Shown: positions 44,001-53,555, counted from the stretch's first letter. The stretch: DNA of 64,000 nucleotides from an uncultured Pseudomonadales bacterium (GCA_958296025.1 OY282430.1:1426001-1490000); one strand, 5' to 3'. Translations and numbers: made by a program. Notes: generated by a model from the sequence alone, not told the origin.

Positions 44001-47000
44001 TCGGGACGTTCCAGTCCGCCCCGTCGAAGCGCAGGGAGCCCTGGTCCCCGGCCTGGTCCCCGTCCGCGTCCACCGACACGCCCCCCGAGACCGACACCGA
44101 CACCCGAACCGGCCCCGTCGGCTCCGTCGCCAGGCGCACCGTGTACGTCCCCGAAGCGCCCTCCGCCAGCCCCGCAGCCGTCAGCGCCGAGGCGTCCACC
44201 ACCAGCTTCGGCTCGTCGTCGTCAACCGTCGTCACCGTCAGCGACGCCTTCACCTCTTGGTAGTCGCCGCCGGTCGCCGAATGCGCAATCGTCACGGTCT
44301 CGTTCGAGGCGTCGTCGTCCTGGGCCGCGGTCGCCGTCACCGTCTGCGGCGACGACCAGTTCGTCGTCGTGAACGCCAGCGTCCGCGTCCGCGGCGTCAT
44401 GTCCGTGTCCACCGACACCGCCCGGTCGCCGCTCGTGATCCCCACCGTCACCGCCGTCGTCGGCTCCGTCGCCAGCCGCACCGTGTAGCTCTTCGAGTTC
44501 GCCGGGTCCGTGGACAGCTCGTTCAGCGCCAGCGGGCCGGTTTCGTCCACGTTGGTCGTGGACGGATCGGCGTCGATCACGATGGTTGGCGTGTCGTCGT
44601 CCTCCACCGTCACCGCCACGCTCGGCCTGGCCGAGCTGTCCAGCCCGGTGTAGTCGCCGCCGTTCGCCGTGTGGCCCAGCGTCAGCGTCTCGTTCGTCGC
44701 GTCGTCGTCCGCGGCGGCGCTCACCTTCACCTCCTGGTCGGTGCCCCAGTCCGTCGTCGTGAACGCCAGCGTCGTCTGGTTGCCGGTCGCGTCGTCGTCC
44801 GTGTCCACCGTCACCTCGGTCGTCGCGCCGCCCACCGTCACCGTCACGTTGGCGCTCGGCTGCGTGTTCAGGCGCACTTGGTAGGCGGCGCTGCCTCCCT
44901 CGGCCACCGTCAGCATGGTCGGACTCACCCGCAGGCTCGGCGTGTCGTCGTCCGTCGCCGTCGCCACGATCTCCGCCGCCACCCCCGCGCCGCCGCCGTA
45001 GTCCGCCCCGGTCGGCGTGTGCGTCAGCGTCACGACCTCGTTGGCCGTGTTCGCGTCCGACGCCGCGCTCACCGTCACGGTCCGCGCCGCGCTCCAGTTC
45101 GTCGTCGTGAACGTCAGCGTCGTCGGGTTCGCCGTGATGCCGCTGCCGGCGCCCGTGATCGTCACCGTCACGTTGCCGCCCACCGGCTGCGCGGCCAGCT
45201 TCGCGGTGTACATGGCGCTGCCGTTCTCCGGCACCGACAGGGTCGCGGCGCCCAGCGTCACGGCGCGGGTCTCGTCGTCGTCCACCGCGGCGGCGAGGCT
45301 GGCCGTGACGCCGGTGTACTCGCTCGTCGTGGCGGTGCTCGCGGCCGCGCCCAGGGCCGCGGACTCGTCCGTGGCGTCGTCGTCGTTCGCCGCCCGCGCG
45401 GTGACGGTCTGCGCCGTCTCCCAGGTGGAGGAGGTGAAGGTCAGGGTGTTCTGCACGCCGTTCGAGTTGTCGCCGTCGGTGTCGTCGATGGACACGGCGC
45501 CCGTGTCGGCGCTGGTCAGGGTGACCGTCACGGTTTGGGTCGGCTCCGTCGCGAGCCGCACCGAGTACGTCTTGGCCGCGTTCGAGGCGTGGCCCTCGGT
45601 GAGCGTCAGCGGGCCGGCTTCGTCCACGTTGGCCGTGGAGGGGTCCGCGTCGATCACCACCGCCGGAGTCTCGTCGTCGTCCACCGTCGCCGTCAGGCTC
45701 GCCGACTCGCCCGTGTACTCGCTGTTCGAGGCCGTGCTGGCCGCGTGCGTCACCGCCACGCTCTCGTCCGCGCCGTCGTCGTCCTCCGCGGCCGTCAGCG
45801 TCACCGTCCGCGCCGCGCTCCAGTTCTGCGCCGTGAACGTCAGCGTGTTCTGCACGCCGTTCGTGTTGTCGCCGTCGGTGTCGTTGACCGTCACCGCCCC
45901 GGTGTCGCCGCTGGTGATCGTCACCGTCGCGGTTTGCGTCGGCGGCGTCGCCAGCCGCACCGAGTAGCTCTTCGAGTTCGCCGAGTCCGTGGACAGCTCC
46001 TTCAGCGCCAGCGGCCCCGGGTCGGCCACGTTGGCCGTCGTCGGGTCCGCGTCCAGCACGATCAGCGACGTCCCGTCGTCGTCCACGATCGTCCCCACCC
46101 CGGTCGCCGCCGTGCCGAGCGTCGCGTTCGTCGGGCCGCTCAGCGTCAGCCGCACCGTCTTGTCCGGCTCCTCCACCGCGTCCCCGGTCACCGACACCGT
46201 GACGGTCTGCGACGTGGTCCCCGCCGCGAACGTCAGCGTCCCGGACGAGACTGGCGCGTAGTCTGTCCCGCTGGTCGCCGTCCCTGGGTCTGTGCTGTCC
46301 ACCGCGTAGTCCACCGTCACTTGCCGGCCGCTGGCCGCGGACAGCGTCACCGTGAACGTCATGTCTTTGGCGCCGGCGTTCCCCTCCGCCACGATCGGCG
46401 AGTCGATCGACAGCGACGGCGTCGCGTCGTCGTCCGCCAGCGTGATCGTGGCCGAGTTCACCGTCAGGCTGCCCGACGACCCGCTCACCGTGATCGTCTC
46501 GTCGGTCTCGTCCAACGCGTCGTTAGTCGGCGTCAGCGTGAAGGTGTCGTTGTCGCTCGCCGCCTCGGCGGCGATCTCGATGTCGAAGTCCGCCACAGCG
46601 GCGAAGTCCACCGCCCCCGCCGTACCGCTGCCCGCCACGCTCACCGTCACCGTCGTGGCTTCGGCGAACCGGGTCGTGCCGTCCACCGTAGCCGTCACCG
46701 TGATCAGGGTGGCCCCGTCGCTCTCGCCCACACTGCTGTCATCCACCGTCAACGTGATCGAGGGCGTCGGGTCGTCGTCAGTGATGGTCAGCGAGGCCCC
46801 CGTCACCGAGCCCGCTTCGTGGCTGTTGGCCGCCGACCCCGTCACCGTCACCGAACGGTCCGGCTCGTCCCAGGTGTTGTTCACCGCCGTGATCGACACC
46901 GTGTCCGAACTGTTCTCAGTCTCCCCCGCCGCGATCGTGATGGTCGCGTCCGAACCCACCGTGTACGCCCCCGGCACCGCCGTCACCGTGATCGTCGTGT

Positions 47001-50000
47001 CTTCGCTCGAGGCATGGCTCAGCGTCGCCGACACCGTGGTCATCGTCTCGCTCGCCGTGCCGCTGTTCTCCTTAATCGTGTTGTCCGCCACCGCCAGCGT
47101 CACCGTCGGCGCATCGTCGTCGTCCTCCAAGGTCAGTTCCGCCCCCACCACCTCTGCCTGTGGGCTGCTGATCCCGCGCACCGTCCCCGAACGGTCCGGC
47201 GAATCCGTCGTGTTGTCCACCGCCGTCAGTGTCACCCGATCCGCGCTTTTCGTCTCCCCCGCCTCGATCGTGATCGTGTTCGCATCCGGCGGCACCGTGT
47301 ACGCGTCCGTCGCATCGCTGAACGTGATCGTCACCGTCTGGTGCGACACTTCGGTCAGCGCCGCCGACACTTCGGTCGTGCCGCCGTTCTCCGAAATCGA
47401 ATCGTCCGACAGCGACAGCTTCACCTCCGGATCATCGTCATCCAAGTTCACGCCCGACATTCTCAAACTTTGACCGTGGTACCTCGTGTCCGCGCTCGCC
47501 GCCGTCATCGTGATCGCGAAAGGCTGATGGTTGTCATCCTCCAGATCATCCACTCCCCTCACCGTCACCTCTCGCCGGACGTTCCACTCGTACACCGGAT
47601 CATCCAAATCGCGGATGTCCGCCACCGCCGCGAATTTCAGGGTCGATGGGGTCACCGTCGCCTCGCTCGTGTCGCTGCTGCGGATCGACAGCGTCACCGT
47701 CGCCGTCGGCTCCGACTGCAGGCGCACCCGTATGCTGACCGGCGGCCCGGCCGCCTCGGAGGTTCTCAGGGGTAACCGGACCGTCGTCGCCTCCAGGCCC
47801 GGGGTGTCGTCGTCGTCGGTGATCGTCAGCGACACCCCCGCCGGGCCCGACACGACCGCGCTATTGGTCGCCGTGCCGGTCACCGTCACCACGCGGTCCG
47901 GCGCGTCGAAGCCGTTGTCCACCGCCCTGAGCGTCAGCTGCCGGTGCGCTGCCGTGTCCGCAGAAGAGCTCGAGAACTCGTCCGCGTCGATCGTCAGCGT
48001 GTCGAGCGTCAGCAGCGTCTCGCCCATCCTCGTATCGCTCAGCGTCGTTCCCGGCGGCGCCGTCACCTTGATCGTCGTCGGAGCCGTCGATACCCGGTCC
48101 AGAAACGCCGTGATCGTGGTCGAATTGAACTCCCCGCTTTCGGCGATCTCGGTCTTGCTCAGCACCAGCGTCACCCTCGGCACATCGTCGTCCGCATTCA
48201 AACCCGACACCGTCTTGCTCAGGGCGTTGTAGTTCGCGTCCGCGCTCGCCGCCGCCATCGTGATCGTGTACGAGCGGTCGCCGTCCGACGCGGTGTCATC
48301 CTGGCCCGTCACCGTCACCTGCCGCGGATCGTCCCACTTGAACTCGTTGTTGCCGCTGTTCGCCTCCGCCGCGAACTTCAGGGTCGTCGGACTCACCGTC
48401 GCCTCGTCCGTGTCGCCGCCGGTGACGCCGATGGTGACCGTCACCGTCGCCGTCGGTTCAGTGTCCAGCTGCACCGTGAACGAATCCCTCCCGTTGGGCT
48501 CGCTGGTTGACACCGAGCTCTTCGACACCGTCAGTCCCGCCGTGTCGTCGTCGGCGATCGTCAGCGAAACGGGCGCCGGGTCCGCCACGGCCACGGCGTT
48601 GCTCGCCGACCCCGTGACTGACACCATGCGGTCCGCCGCGTCGACGTCGTTGTCCACCGCCGTAAGCGTCACCTGCCGGTGCGCCGCCGTGTCCGCGTCC
48701 GCGCTCGAAGTCTCGCCCGCGTCGATCGTCAGCCTCGTCGCGTCCAGCGATGTCCCCGCCGGCGCCGTCAGCGTGATCGCCGTCGGGGCCGTCGATGCCC
48801 GGCTCAGTCGCGCCGAGACCGTGGTCGAATTGCCCGTCCCGCTCTCGTTGATCGAGGTACTGCCCAGCGCCAGCGTCACTTTCGGCGCATCGTCGTCCGC
48901 ATTCGAACCCGATACCGTCTCGTCCGGAACTTTCGCGTTGTCGTTGTAGATCGCATCGCCGCTCGCCGCCGCCACCGTGATCGTGTACGAGCGGTCACCG
49001 TCCGACACGCTGTCATCCTGGCCCGTCACCGTCACCTGCTGCGGATCGTCCCACTTGAACTCATTGTTGCCGCTGTTCGCCATCGCCGCGAACTTCAGAG
49101 TTTGCGGATTTACCATGGCTTCGTCCGTGTCGCCGCCGGTGACGCCGATGGTGACCGTCACCGTCGCCGTCGGTTCAGTGTCCAGCTGCACCGTAAACGT
49201 GTCCGTGCGCCCGCCGCCGGCCGCTTCCGTGGTCGCCACCGAATTCTTCGATACCGTCAGGCCCGCCTCGTCGTCGTCGGTGATCGTCAGCGCGGCTCCC
49301 GTCACCGCGCCCGCCCCGCGGCTGTTCTGCGCCGTGCCCGTCACCGTCACTATCCGGCTCGCGCCGACGTCGATGCCATCGTCCACCGCCGTGATGGACG
49401 CCGTGTCCGAACTGTTCTCGGTCTCCCCCGCAGCGATCGTGATGGTCGCGTCCGCGCCCACCGCGTACGCCCCCGACACCGCCGCCACGGTCACCGTCGT
49501 CGCCTCGCTCGAGGGATTGCTCAGCGTCGCCGACACCGTGGCCGTCCCGCCGTTTTCCGAGATCGATGGGTTCGACAGCGACAGCGTCACCGTCGGCGCA
49601 GCGTCGTCGTCGGCGATCGTCAGCGGCGCTCCCGTCACCATTCCCACTCCCTGGCTGTTCTGCGCCGAGGCCGTCACCGTCCCCGAGCGGTTCGGCTCGT
49701 CCTTCGCGTTGTTCACCGCCGCGATGGATGCCGTGTCCGAACTGTTCGCGGTCTCTCCCGCCGCGATCGTGATGGTCGCATCGGCGCCTACCGTGTACAG
49801 CCCCGACGCCGCCTGCACCGTCACCGTCGTCGCTTCGCTCGAGGGATTGCTCAGCGTCGCCGACACCGTGGCCGTCCCGCCGTTCTCCGAGAGCGATGCG
49901 CTCGACAGCGACAGCGTCACCGTCGGCGCATTGTCGTCGTCGGCGATCGTCAGCGAAACGGGCGCCGGGTCCGCCACGACCGCGGCGTTGCTCGCCGACC

Positions 50001-52233
50001 CCGTCACAGACACCATGCGGTTCGGCGCGTCCGTCGTGTTGTCCACCGCCGTGAGCGTCACCTGCCGGTGCGCCGTCGTGTCCGCGTCCGCGCTCGAGGT
50101 CTCGCCCGCGTCGATCGTCAGCCTCGTCGCGTCCAGCGATGTCCCCGCCGGCGCCGTCAGCGTGATCGCCGTCGAGTCCGTCGATGCCTGGCTCAGCCGC
50201 GCCGAGATCGTGGTTGAATTGCCCGCCCCGCTCTCGTTGAGCGAGGTACTTCCCAGCACCAACGTCACCCTCGACGCATCGTCGTCCACATTCAAACCCG
50301 ACAGCGTCTTGTCCGGAACTTTCGTGTTGTCGTTATAGATCGCATCGCCGCTCGCCGCCGCCACCGTGATCGTGTACGAGCGGTCGCTGTCCTGCACGTT
50401 TTCGTCCACGCCCGTCACCGTCACCGTCTGCGGATCGTCCCACTTGAACTCGTTGTTGCCGCTGTTCGCCGTCGCCGCGAACTTCAGGGTCGCCGGACTC
50501 ACCGTCGCCTCGTCCGTGTCGCCGCCGGTGACGCCGATGGTGACGGTCACCGCCGCTGTCGGCTCGCTCGCCAGATGCACCGTGAACGTGTCCGTGCGCC
50601 CGTCGCCGGCCGCCTCCGTTGTCGCCACCGAATTCTTCGATACCGTCAGGCCCGCCTCGTCGTCGTCGGTGATCGTCAGCGGCGCTCCCGTCACCATTCC
50701 CACTCCCTGGCTGTTCCGCGCCGAGGCCGTCACCGTCACTATCCGGCTCGCGCCGACGTCGATGTCGTTGTCCACCGCCGTGATGGACGCCGTGTCCGAA
50801 CTGTTCGCGGTCTCTCCCGCCGCGATCGTGATGGTCGCGTCCGCGCCCACCGCGTACGCCCCCAACACGGGCGTCACCGTGATCGTCGTCGCCTCGCTCG
50901 AGGGATTGCTCAGCGTCGCCGACACCGTGGTCATCGTCTCGCTCGCCGTGCCGCTCGACTCCTCGATCGTGGTATCCGCCACCGCCAGCGTCACCGTCGG
51001 CGTAGCGTCGTCGTCGGTGATCGTCAGCGCGGCCCCCGACACCGCGCCCGCTCCCTGGCTGTTCTGCGCCGTGCCCGTCACCGTCACCGAGCGGTGCGGC
51101 TCGTCCTTCGTATTGTTCACCGCCGTGATGGAGACCGTGTCCGAACTGTTCGTGGTGTCCCCCGCCGCGATCGTGATGGTCGCGTCCGAACCCACCGTGT
51201 ACAGCCCCGACGCCGCCTGCACCGTCACTGTGGTCGCTTCGCTGGAGGGGTGGCTCAGCGTCGCCGACACCGCGCTCGTCCCGCCGTTTTCCGAGATCGA
51301 TGAGTCCGCCGCCGCTAGCGTCACCGTCGGCGCATCGTCGTCGTCGGCGATCGTCAGCGAAGCGATCAGCGGCGGCGGCTCGCCCGTGAGGCTCGACGTC
51401 CCCGTCACGCTCACCATCCGGTCCGGCGCGTCCGTCGTGTTGTCCACCGCCGTGAGCGTCACCTGCCGGTGCGCCGCCGTGGCCGCGTCCGCGCTCGAGG
51501 TGTCGCCCGCGTCGATCGTCAGCGTCGTCCCGCTCAGCGATGTCCCCGCCGGCGCCGCCAGCGTGATCGTCGTCGCCGTCGTCACCGCTCGGCTCAGCCG
51601 CGCCTCGACCGTGGTCGAATTGCCCGCCCCGCTCTCGTTGATCGAGTTCTCGCCCAGCGCCAGCGTCGCCGCCGGAGGCTCGTCGTCCTGCACCGTCAGC
51701 GTGGCGGAGGTGACGACAGGGGTTGCGTCACTGGTGCTATACCAGTAATCGCTGCCTCTGCTCGGGTGGTAGGGAACCGAACCCGTTATCGTCACTTTCC
51801 GGTCGCCGTTGCTCAGCCCGTCGTCCGTGACCCTGATCGTCACTGTTCCACTGGACATGCGCGGCAGATCGACAGTATTTCCGGTAGTGAAAGTCAATCG
51901 CTTATTGGCGCTCAGAACGGCGCCGCCTGCTTGGAGTTCTCCGCCGACGATGAAGATATCTATATACGCGCCCTGATTGGTCGCCGGATCCGGATGGGCG
52001 AATAATTGGCGGCATTCTGCAGATGTGCAGTTGGCGGTAACGGTAATGGTGTCCCCTGAATTCTCCGCAATCGTGTCCGAAGACAACTTGATCTCGAAAT
52101 GATAGTGTGCGTCGTAATCGGGCAATAGGACATGCGCTTTCGCCAGAGACGCCGCGAACAGCAGCGGCGCAGCCAGCAGCGCCGCGAAAACAACGCCTGC
52201 ACTCCAACTTTTATTGTCAGCTTCGGGTCGCAT
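41047..52233 (-). CDS. Giant secreted Calx-beta repeat protein with leucine-rich repeats
   Basis: One uninterrupted frame encodes 3,728 residues. A signal peptide (LLAAPLLFAASLAKA, cleavage likely near residue 33) is followed by roughly thirty Calx-beta-like modules of about 90-120 residues up to about residue 3,130. Their hallmarks are LTIADDDDAPTVTL and LTVSKNSVATTEA-type strands and Asp clusters expected to bind calcium. Several modules are near-identical at the DNA level. A Pro-rich linker (about 3,144) leads to a cadherin-like domain (DLFADDGPLTHQAESSDPSV), another Calx-beta-like unit, leucine-rich repeats at about 3,390-3,495 (LHLHGNRLAALPEGLFAGLG) and a final Ig/cadherin-like domain. 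No LPXTG motif, GlyGly-CTERM tail or adjacent secretion gene is visible. An adhesion or matrix role is inferred. Confidence 0.88.
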   Translation of the reverse strand: MRPEADNKSWSAGVVFAALLAAPLLFAASLAKAHVLLPDYDAHYHFEIKLSSDTIAENSGDTITVTANCTSAECRQLFAHPDPATNQGAYIDIFIVGGELQAGGAVLSANKRLTFTTGNTVDLPRMSSGTVTIRVTDDGLSNGDRKVTITGSVPYHPSRGSDYWYSTSDATPVVTSATLTVQDDEPPAATLALGENSINESGAGNSTTVEARLSRAVTTATTITLAAPAGTSLSGTTLTIDAGDTSSADAATAAHRQVTLTAVDNTTDAPDRMVSVTGTSSLTGEPPPLIASLTIADDDDAPTVTLAAADSSISENGGTSAVSATLSHPSSEATTVTVQAASGLYTVGSDATITIAAGDTTNSSDTVSITAVNNTKDEPHRSVTVTGTAQNSQGAGAVSGAALTITDDDATPTVTLAVADTTIEESSGTASETMTTVSATLSNPSSEATTITVTPVLGAYAVGADATITIAAGETANSSDTASITAVDNDIDVGASRIVTVTASARNSQGVGMVTGAPLTITDDDEAGLTVSKNSVATTEAAGDGRTDTFTVHLASEPTAAVTVTIGVTGGDTDEATVSPATLKFAATANSGNNEFKWDDPQTVTVTGVDENVQDSDRSYTITVAAASGDAIYNDNTKVPDKTLSGLNVDDDASRVTLVLGSTSLNESGAGNSTTISARLSQASTDSTAITLTAPAGTSLDATRLTIDAGETSSADADTTAHRQVTLTAVDNTTDAPNRMVSVTGSASNAAVVADPAPVSLTIADDDNAPTVTLSLSSASLSENGGTATVSATLSNPSSEATTVTVQAASGLYTVGADATITIAAGETANSSDTASIAAVNNAKDEPNRSGTVTASAQNSQGVGMVTGAPLTIADDDAAPTVTLSLSNPSISENGGTATVSATLSNPSSEATTVTVAAVSGAYAVGADATITIAAGETENSSDTASITAVDDGIDVGASRIVTVTGTAQNSRGAGAVTGAALTITDDDEAGLTVSKNSVATTEAAGGGRTDTFTVQLDTEPTATVTVTIGVTGGDTDEAMVNPQTLKFAAMANSGNNEFKWDDPQQVTVTGQDDSVSDGDRSYTITVAAASGDAIYNDNAKVPDETVSGSNADDDAPKVTLALGSTSINESGTGNSTTVSARLSRASTAPTAITLTAPAGTSLDATRLTIDAGETSSADADTAAHRQVTLTAVDNDVDAADRMVSVTGSASNAVAVADPAPVSLTIADDDTAGLTVSKSSVSTSEPNGRDSFTVQLDTEPTATVTVTIGVTGGDTDEATVSPTTLKFAAEANSGNNEFKWDDPRQVTVTGQDDTASDGDRSYTITMAAASADANYNALSKTVSGLNADDDVPRVTLVLSKTEIAESGEFNSTTITAFLDRVSTAPTTIKVTAPPGTTLSDTRMGETLLTLDTLTIDADEFSSSSADTAAHRQLTLRAVDNGFDAPDRVVTVTGTATNSAVVSGPAGVSLTITDDDDTPGLEATTVRLPLRTSEAAGPPVSIRVRLQSEPTATVTLSIRSSDTSEATVTPSTLKFAAVADIRDLDDPVYEWNVRREVTVRGVDDLEDDNHQPFAITMTAASADTRYHGQSLRMSGVNLDDDDPEVKLSLSDDSISENGGTTEVSAALTEVSHQTVTITFSDATDAYTVPPDANTITIEAGETKSADRVTLTAVDNTTDSPDRSGTVRGISSPQAEVVGAELTLEDDDDAPTVTLAVADNTIKENSGTASETMTTVSATLSHASSEDTTITVTAVPGAYTVGSDATITIAAGETENSSDTVSITAVNNTWDEPDRSVTVTGSAANSHEAGSVTGASLTITDDDPTPSITLTVDDSSVGESDGATLITVTATVDGTTRFAEATTVTVSVAGSGTAGAVDFAAVADFDIEIAAEAASDNDTFTLTPTNDALDETDETITVSGSSGSLTVNSATITLADDDATPSLSIDSPIVAEGNAGAKDMTFTVTLSAASGRQVTVDYAVDSTDPGTATSGTDYAPVSSGTLTFAAGTTSQTVTVSVTGDAVEEPDKTVRLTLSGPTNATLGTAATGVGTIVDDDGTSLIVLDADPTTANVADPGPLALKELSTDSANSKSYSVRLATPPTQTATVTITSGDTGAVTVNDTDGDNTNGVQNTLTFTAQNWSAARTVTLTAAEDDDGADESVAVTHAASTASNSEYTGESASLTATVDDDETPAVVIDADPSTANVDEAGPLTLTEGHASNAAKTYSVRLATEPTQTVTVTLTSADTGAVSIDDTDGDNSNGVQNTLTFTSSTWETAQTVTARAANDDDATDESAALGAAASTATTSEYTGVTASLAAAVDDDETRAVTLGAATLSVPENGSAMYTAKLAAQPVGGNVTVTITGAGSGITANPTTLTFTTTNWSAARTVTVSAASDANTANEVVTLTHTPTGADYGGGAGVAAEIVATATDDDTPSLRVSPTMLTVAEGGSAAYQVRLNTQPSANVTVTVGGATTEVTVDTDDDATGNQTTLAFTTTDWGTDQEVKVSAAADDDATNETLTLGHTANGGDYTGLDSSARPSVAVTVEDDDTPTIVIDADPSTTNVDETGPLALNELSTDPANSKSYTVRLATEPTTAVTVGITSGDRAVSVDTDMTPRTRTLAFTTTNWSSPQTVTATAAQDDDASNETVTIAHSATGGDYQEVKASLTVTTVDDDEPKLVVDASALTAAGLAEGASGTYTVRLATEPTGPVRVSVSVSGGVSVDADGDQAGDQGSLRFDGADWNVPKAVRVRALRDADAAAGTAALGHSASRSDYGGVSAPAFSFEVRDGDAPGLAVSASTLSVPESGSAAYTVKLDTQPVGGDVTVTITGAGGGLTASPTTLTFTATTWSAARTVTVSASDDLNTTNESVTLTHTPTGADYDGVAAAAELVATVTDDDTQSLRVSPTMLTVEEGSGAAYRVRLNTQPSADVTVTVGGATTEVTVDTDGDAIGNQTTLAFTTTDWGTDREVRVSAADDDDATNETLTLSHAANGGDYTGLAVGAPRPSVAVTVEDDDAPGFAFAPAGGLSLSEPAPGIDPATSSGTYAVRLATQPTGSVTVEVSSDDAGVEVDTDGTPRTLTLTFDGSNWDTPQSVAVRAVADADAVSETASLRHATSGGGYGGVSASLPVRVLDDTPADPPPPPPPSPPSPPPPANQPPRAVGSLPDLELDVGESASLDLGDLFADDGPLTHQAESSDPSVASARVSDDAALRVEGLSAGLATVTVTATDRGGLSARRSFRASVGRVLSFAAPSASAPEGGVLRLALALSRPASAALSVAWTARPDGDPATADADAADLGSLRGTAAFAPGGTEALVEIPVRDDGDIEPAREFLTAALAAPPTGAGWALGRLSEATLAVQEGVCDRSPAVRDALRGSRACWAPTPAELAGRGYLSLHRKGIAALRPKDLLGLSGLRVLHLHGNRLAALPEGLFAGLGALERLRLDGNRLAELPAGLLAGAPRLSLLDLGGNRIESLPAGLFAGVAGLAELNLSGNPGAPFPLVVRLARTDAESWAPGPARVEARVAEGAPFPLSAALLAQGAELSATQASVPAGATAGPPLQAAQAGPGAARLSLAADPAVPDDVCGDVQDGQYPCFRGLAPQAGPPLVLFKPPPRPTGQPPAPALSANGDRASLALDGLFDPAEAGGRLAYAARSHRPDLLAVRIADGRLVLDANEDGLEGTAIVTVTATDPDGLSASLTLTVTVEFAPTATPNWRLQWMRTLGEASQ

Positions 52234-52237
52234 GGCT

Positions 52238-52690
52238 CTATCGAATACTCCTAGGTGGGAGGGGGGTGATCGTCCCCGTCCCGCTCGCCGTCACGAGCGT
52301 CGCGTTCGTCGGGCTGCTCAGGGTCACCACGATGGTCTCGTTCACCTCATCCAGGACATCGCCTGTCACCTCTACCGCGAAGGCCTGGGCGGTCTCCCCC
52401 GCCCCGAAGGACAGCGTGGTACCGATGATCGCCCCGTAGTCCGTCCCTGACGTGGCGGTACCGGTCTCGGCGTCGGCGTAGGCCACTGTCACCTACTTGC
52501 CGCTCGCCGCGCTCAACGTCCCCGTGAACGTCAGGTTCGTCGTGCCGCTGTCCCCCTCCGTCACGCTCGGTGAGTTGATGAAAATCGACGGATTCGGGGT
52601 CTGCGCGGCGGCATCGGGCGCGGCGGGGGGGTACAGTCGGCTTGCGAGCAGCAGCCACCTTAGCGGTTCAATTATCCGTGCCCTTCTCAT
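52238..52690 (-). pseudogene. Broken secreted Calx-beta protein (nonsense codon)
   Basis: The frame starts MRRARIIEPLRWLLLASRL, a signal-like segment, and continues into a Calx-beta unit, IFINSPSVTEGDSGTTN and GTLSAASGK. It meets a TAG at 52493-52495 where the family has Gln (SGK-Q-VTVAYA). Beyond the stop the same frame resumes perfectly as VTVAYADAETGTATSGTDYG through LSSPTNATLVTASGTG and ends five bases before the giant gene. A single C-to-T change explains the break. It is a paralogue or former N-terminal relative of the giant protein. Confidence 0.8.
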
Positions 52691-53349
52691 GCCTGTGATT
52701 TTCTTTGGGATCTCATCGGATGTCTATCCCTGTGTTAAGGACAAATAAAGTGTCCGGTTTCACTGTCGCCCGGTTTTGCGACTGGAGCGCATTGGCATGG
52801 GCAAGGCGAGCTTGGCTCAGGAGAAGCGGGACATGGTGTTCGAGGAGGGTTGCGGGGCTTGACCGCGAAGGCCTGGGCGGTCTCCCCCGCCCCGAAGGAC
52901 AGCGTGGTACCGATGATCGCCCCGTAGTCCGTCCCTGACGTGGCGGTACCGGTCTCGGCGTCGGCGTAGGCCACTGTCACCTACTTGCCGCTCGCCGCGC
53001 TCAACGTCCCCGTGAACGTCAGGTTCGTCGTGCCGCTGTCCCCCTCCGTCACGCTCGGTGAGTTGATGAAAATCGACGGATTCGGGGTCTGCGCGGCGGC
53101 ATCGGGCGCGGCGGGGGGGTACAGTCGGCTTGCGAGCAGCAGCCACCTTAGCGGTTCAATTATCCGTGCCCTTCTCATGCCTGTGATTTTCTTTGGGATC
53201 TCATCGGATGTCTATCCCTGTGTTAAGGACAAATAAAGTGTCCGGTTTCACTGTCGCCCGGTTTTGCGACTGGAGCGCATTGGCATGGGCAAGGCGAGCT
53301 TGGCTCAGGAGAAGCGGGACATGGTGTTCGAGGAGGGTTGCGGGGCTTG
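52374..53349. repeat. Perfect 488-bp tandem duplication
   Basis: Positions 52374-52861 and 52862-53349 read identically wherever I compared them, a head-to-tail duplication with a unit of 488 bp. The unit spans part of the broken Calx-beta frame including its TAG codon, the promoter side of that gene and the left end of an IS-like remnant. Identity implies a recent event or an assembly artefact. Confidence 0.9.
52862..53178 (-). pseudogene. Second copy of the broken Calx-beta gene start
   Basis: The duplicated unit repeats the MRRARII... start, the Calx-beta segment and the same internal TAG, here at 52981-52983. The frame after the stop runs only to the duplication junction at 52862, then enters unrelated sequence from the first copy. 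It therefore lacks the end of the Calx-beta domain. Confidence 0.8.
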
Positions 53350-53555
53350 GTCGTGACGACGGACGGCGCAGCGACCGCAGCCCGAGGCGCAAAGCCCGAC
53401 CAAGACCCGAACGGCACCGGCTTCAGGCCGGCCGTCGGGATGCAAACTTGCGCTGCGGGAAGCGTCAAAGCCTTGCCCGCGCCCACCGCAGCCAAACCGG
53501 ACAGTTTATTTACTCTATTTACTCTAAAACCGAACACTTCTATTTGTTGCTAACA
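53221..53555. mobile_element. Short IS-derived remnant with TGT...ACA ends
   Basis: The left end TGTTAAGGACAAATAAAGTG (53221) is matched by the inverted right end at 53555, TGTTAGCAACAAATAGAAGT on the minus strand, and both continue with a CGGTTT block. An extra copy of the inner end motif occurs near 53490-53510. The 335-bp interior has a short frame starting MGKASLAQEKRDMVFEEG but no transposase core. TGT...ACA ends of this kind occur in the IS481 group, which is a tentative placement. The left 129 bp are also present at 52733-52861 because of the tandem duplication. Confidence 0.65.

Noticed and set aside
43270-47775. A 1,501-codon open frame on the plus strand
   Set aside because: It is antisense to the giant Calx-beta gene, is almost entirely Arg/His/Val/Pro from repetitive G+C-rich sequence, and has no domain or start signal.
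48679-50217. Further long plus-strand frames opposite the giant gene
   Set aside because: Same cause: the repeat DNA lacks stops in the complementary frames.
41047-52233. Regularly spaced repeats that might be a CRISPR array
   Set aside because: Repeats are long, imperfect, in frame and encode Calx-beta modules; there are no short direct repeats with unique spacers and no cas genes.
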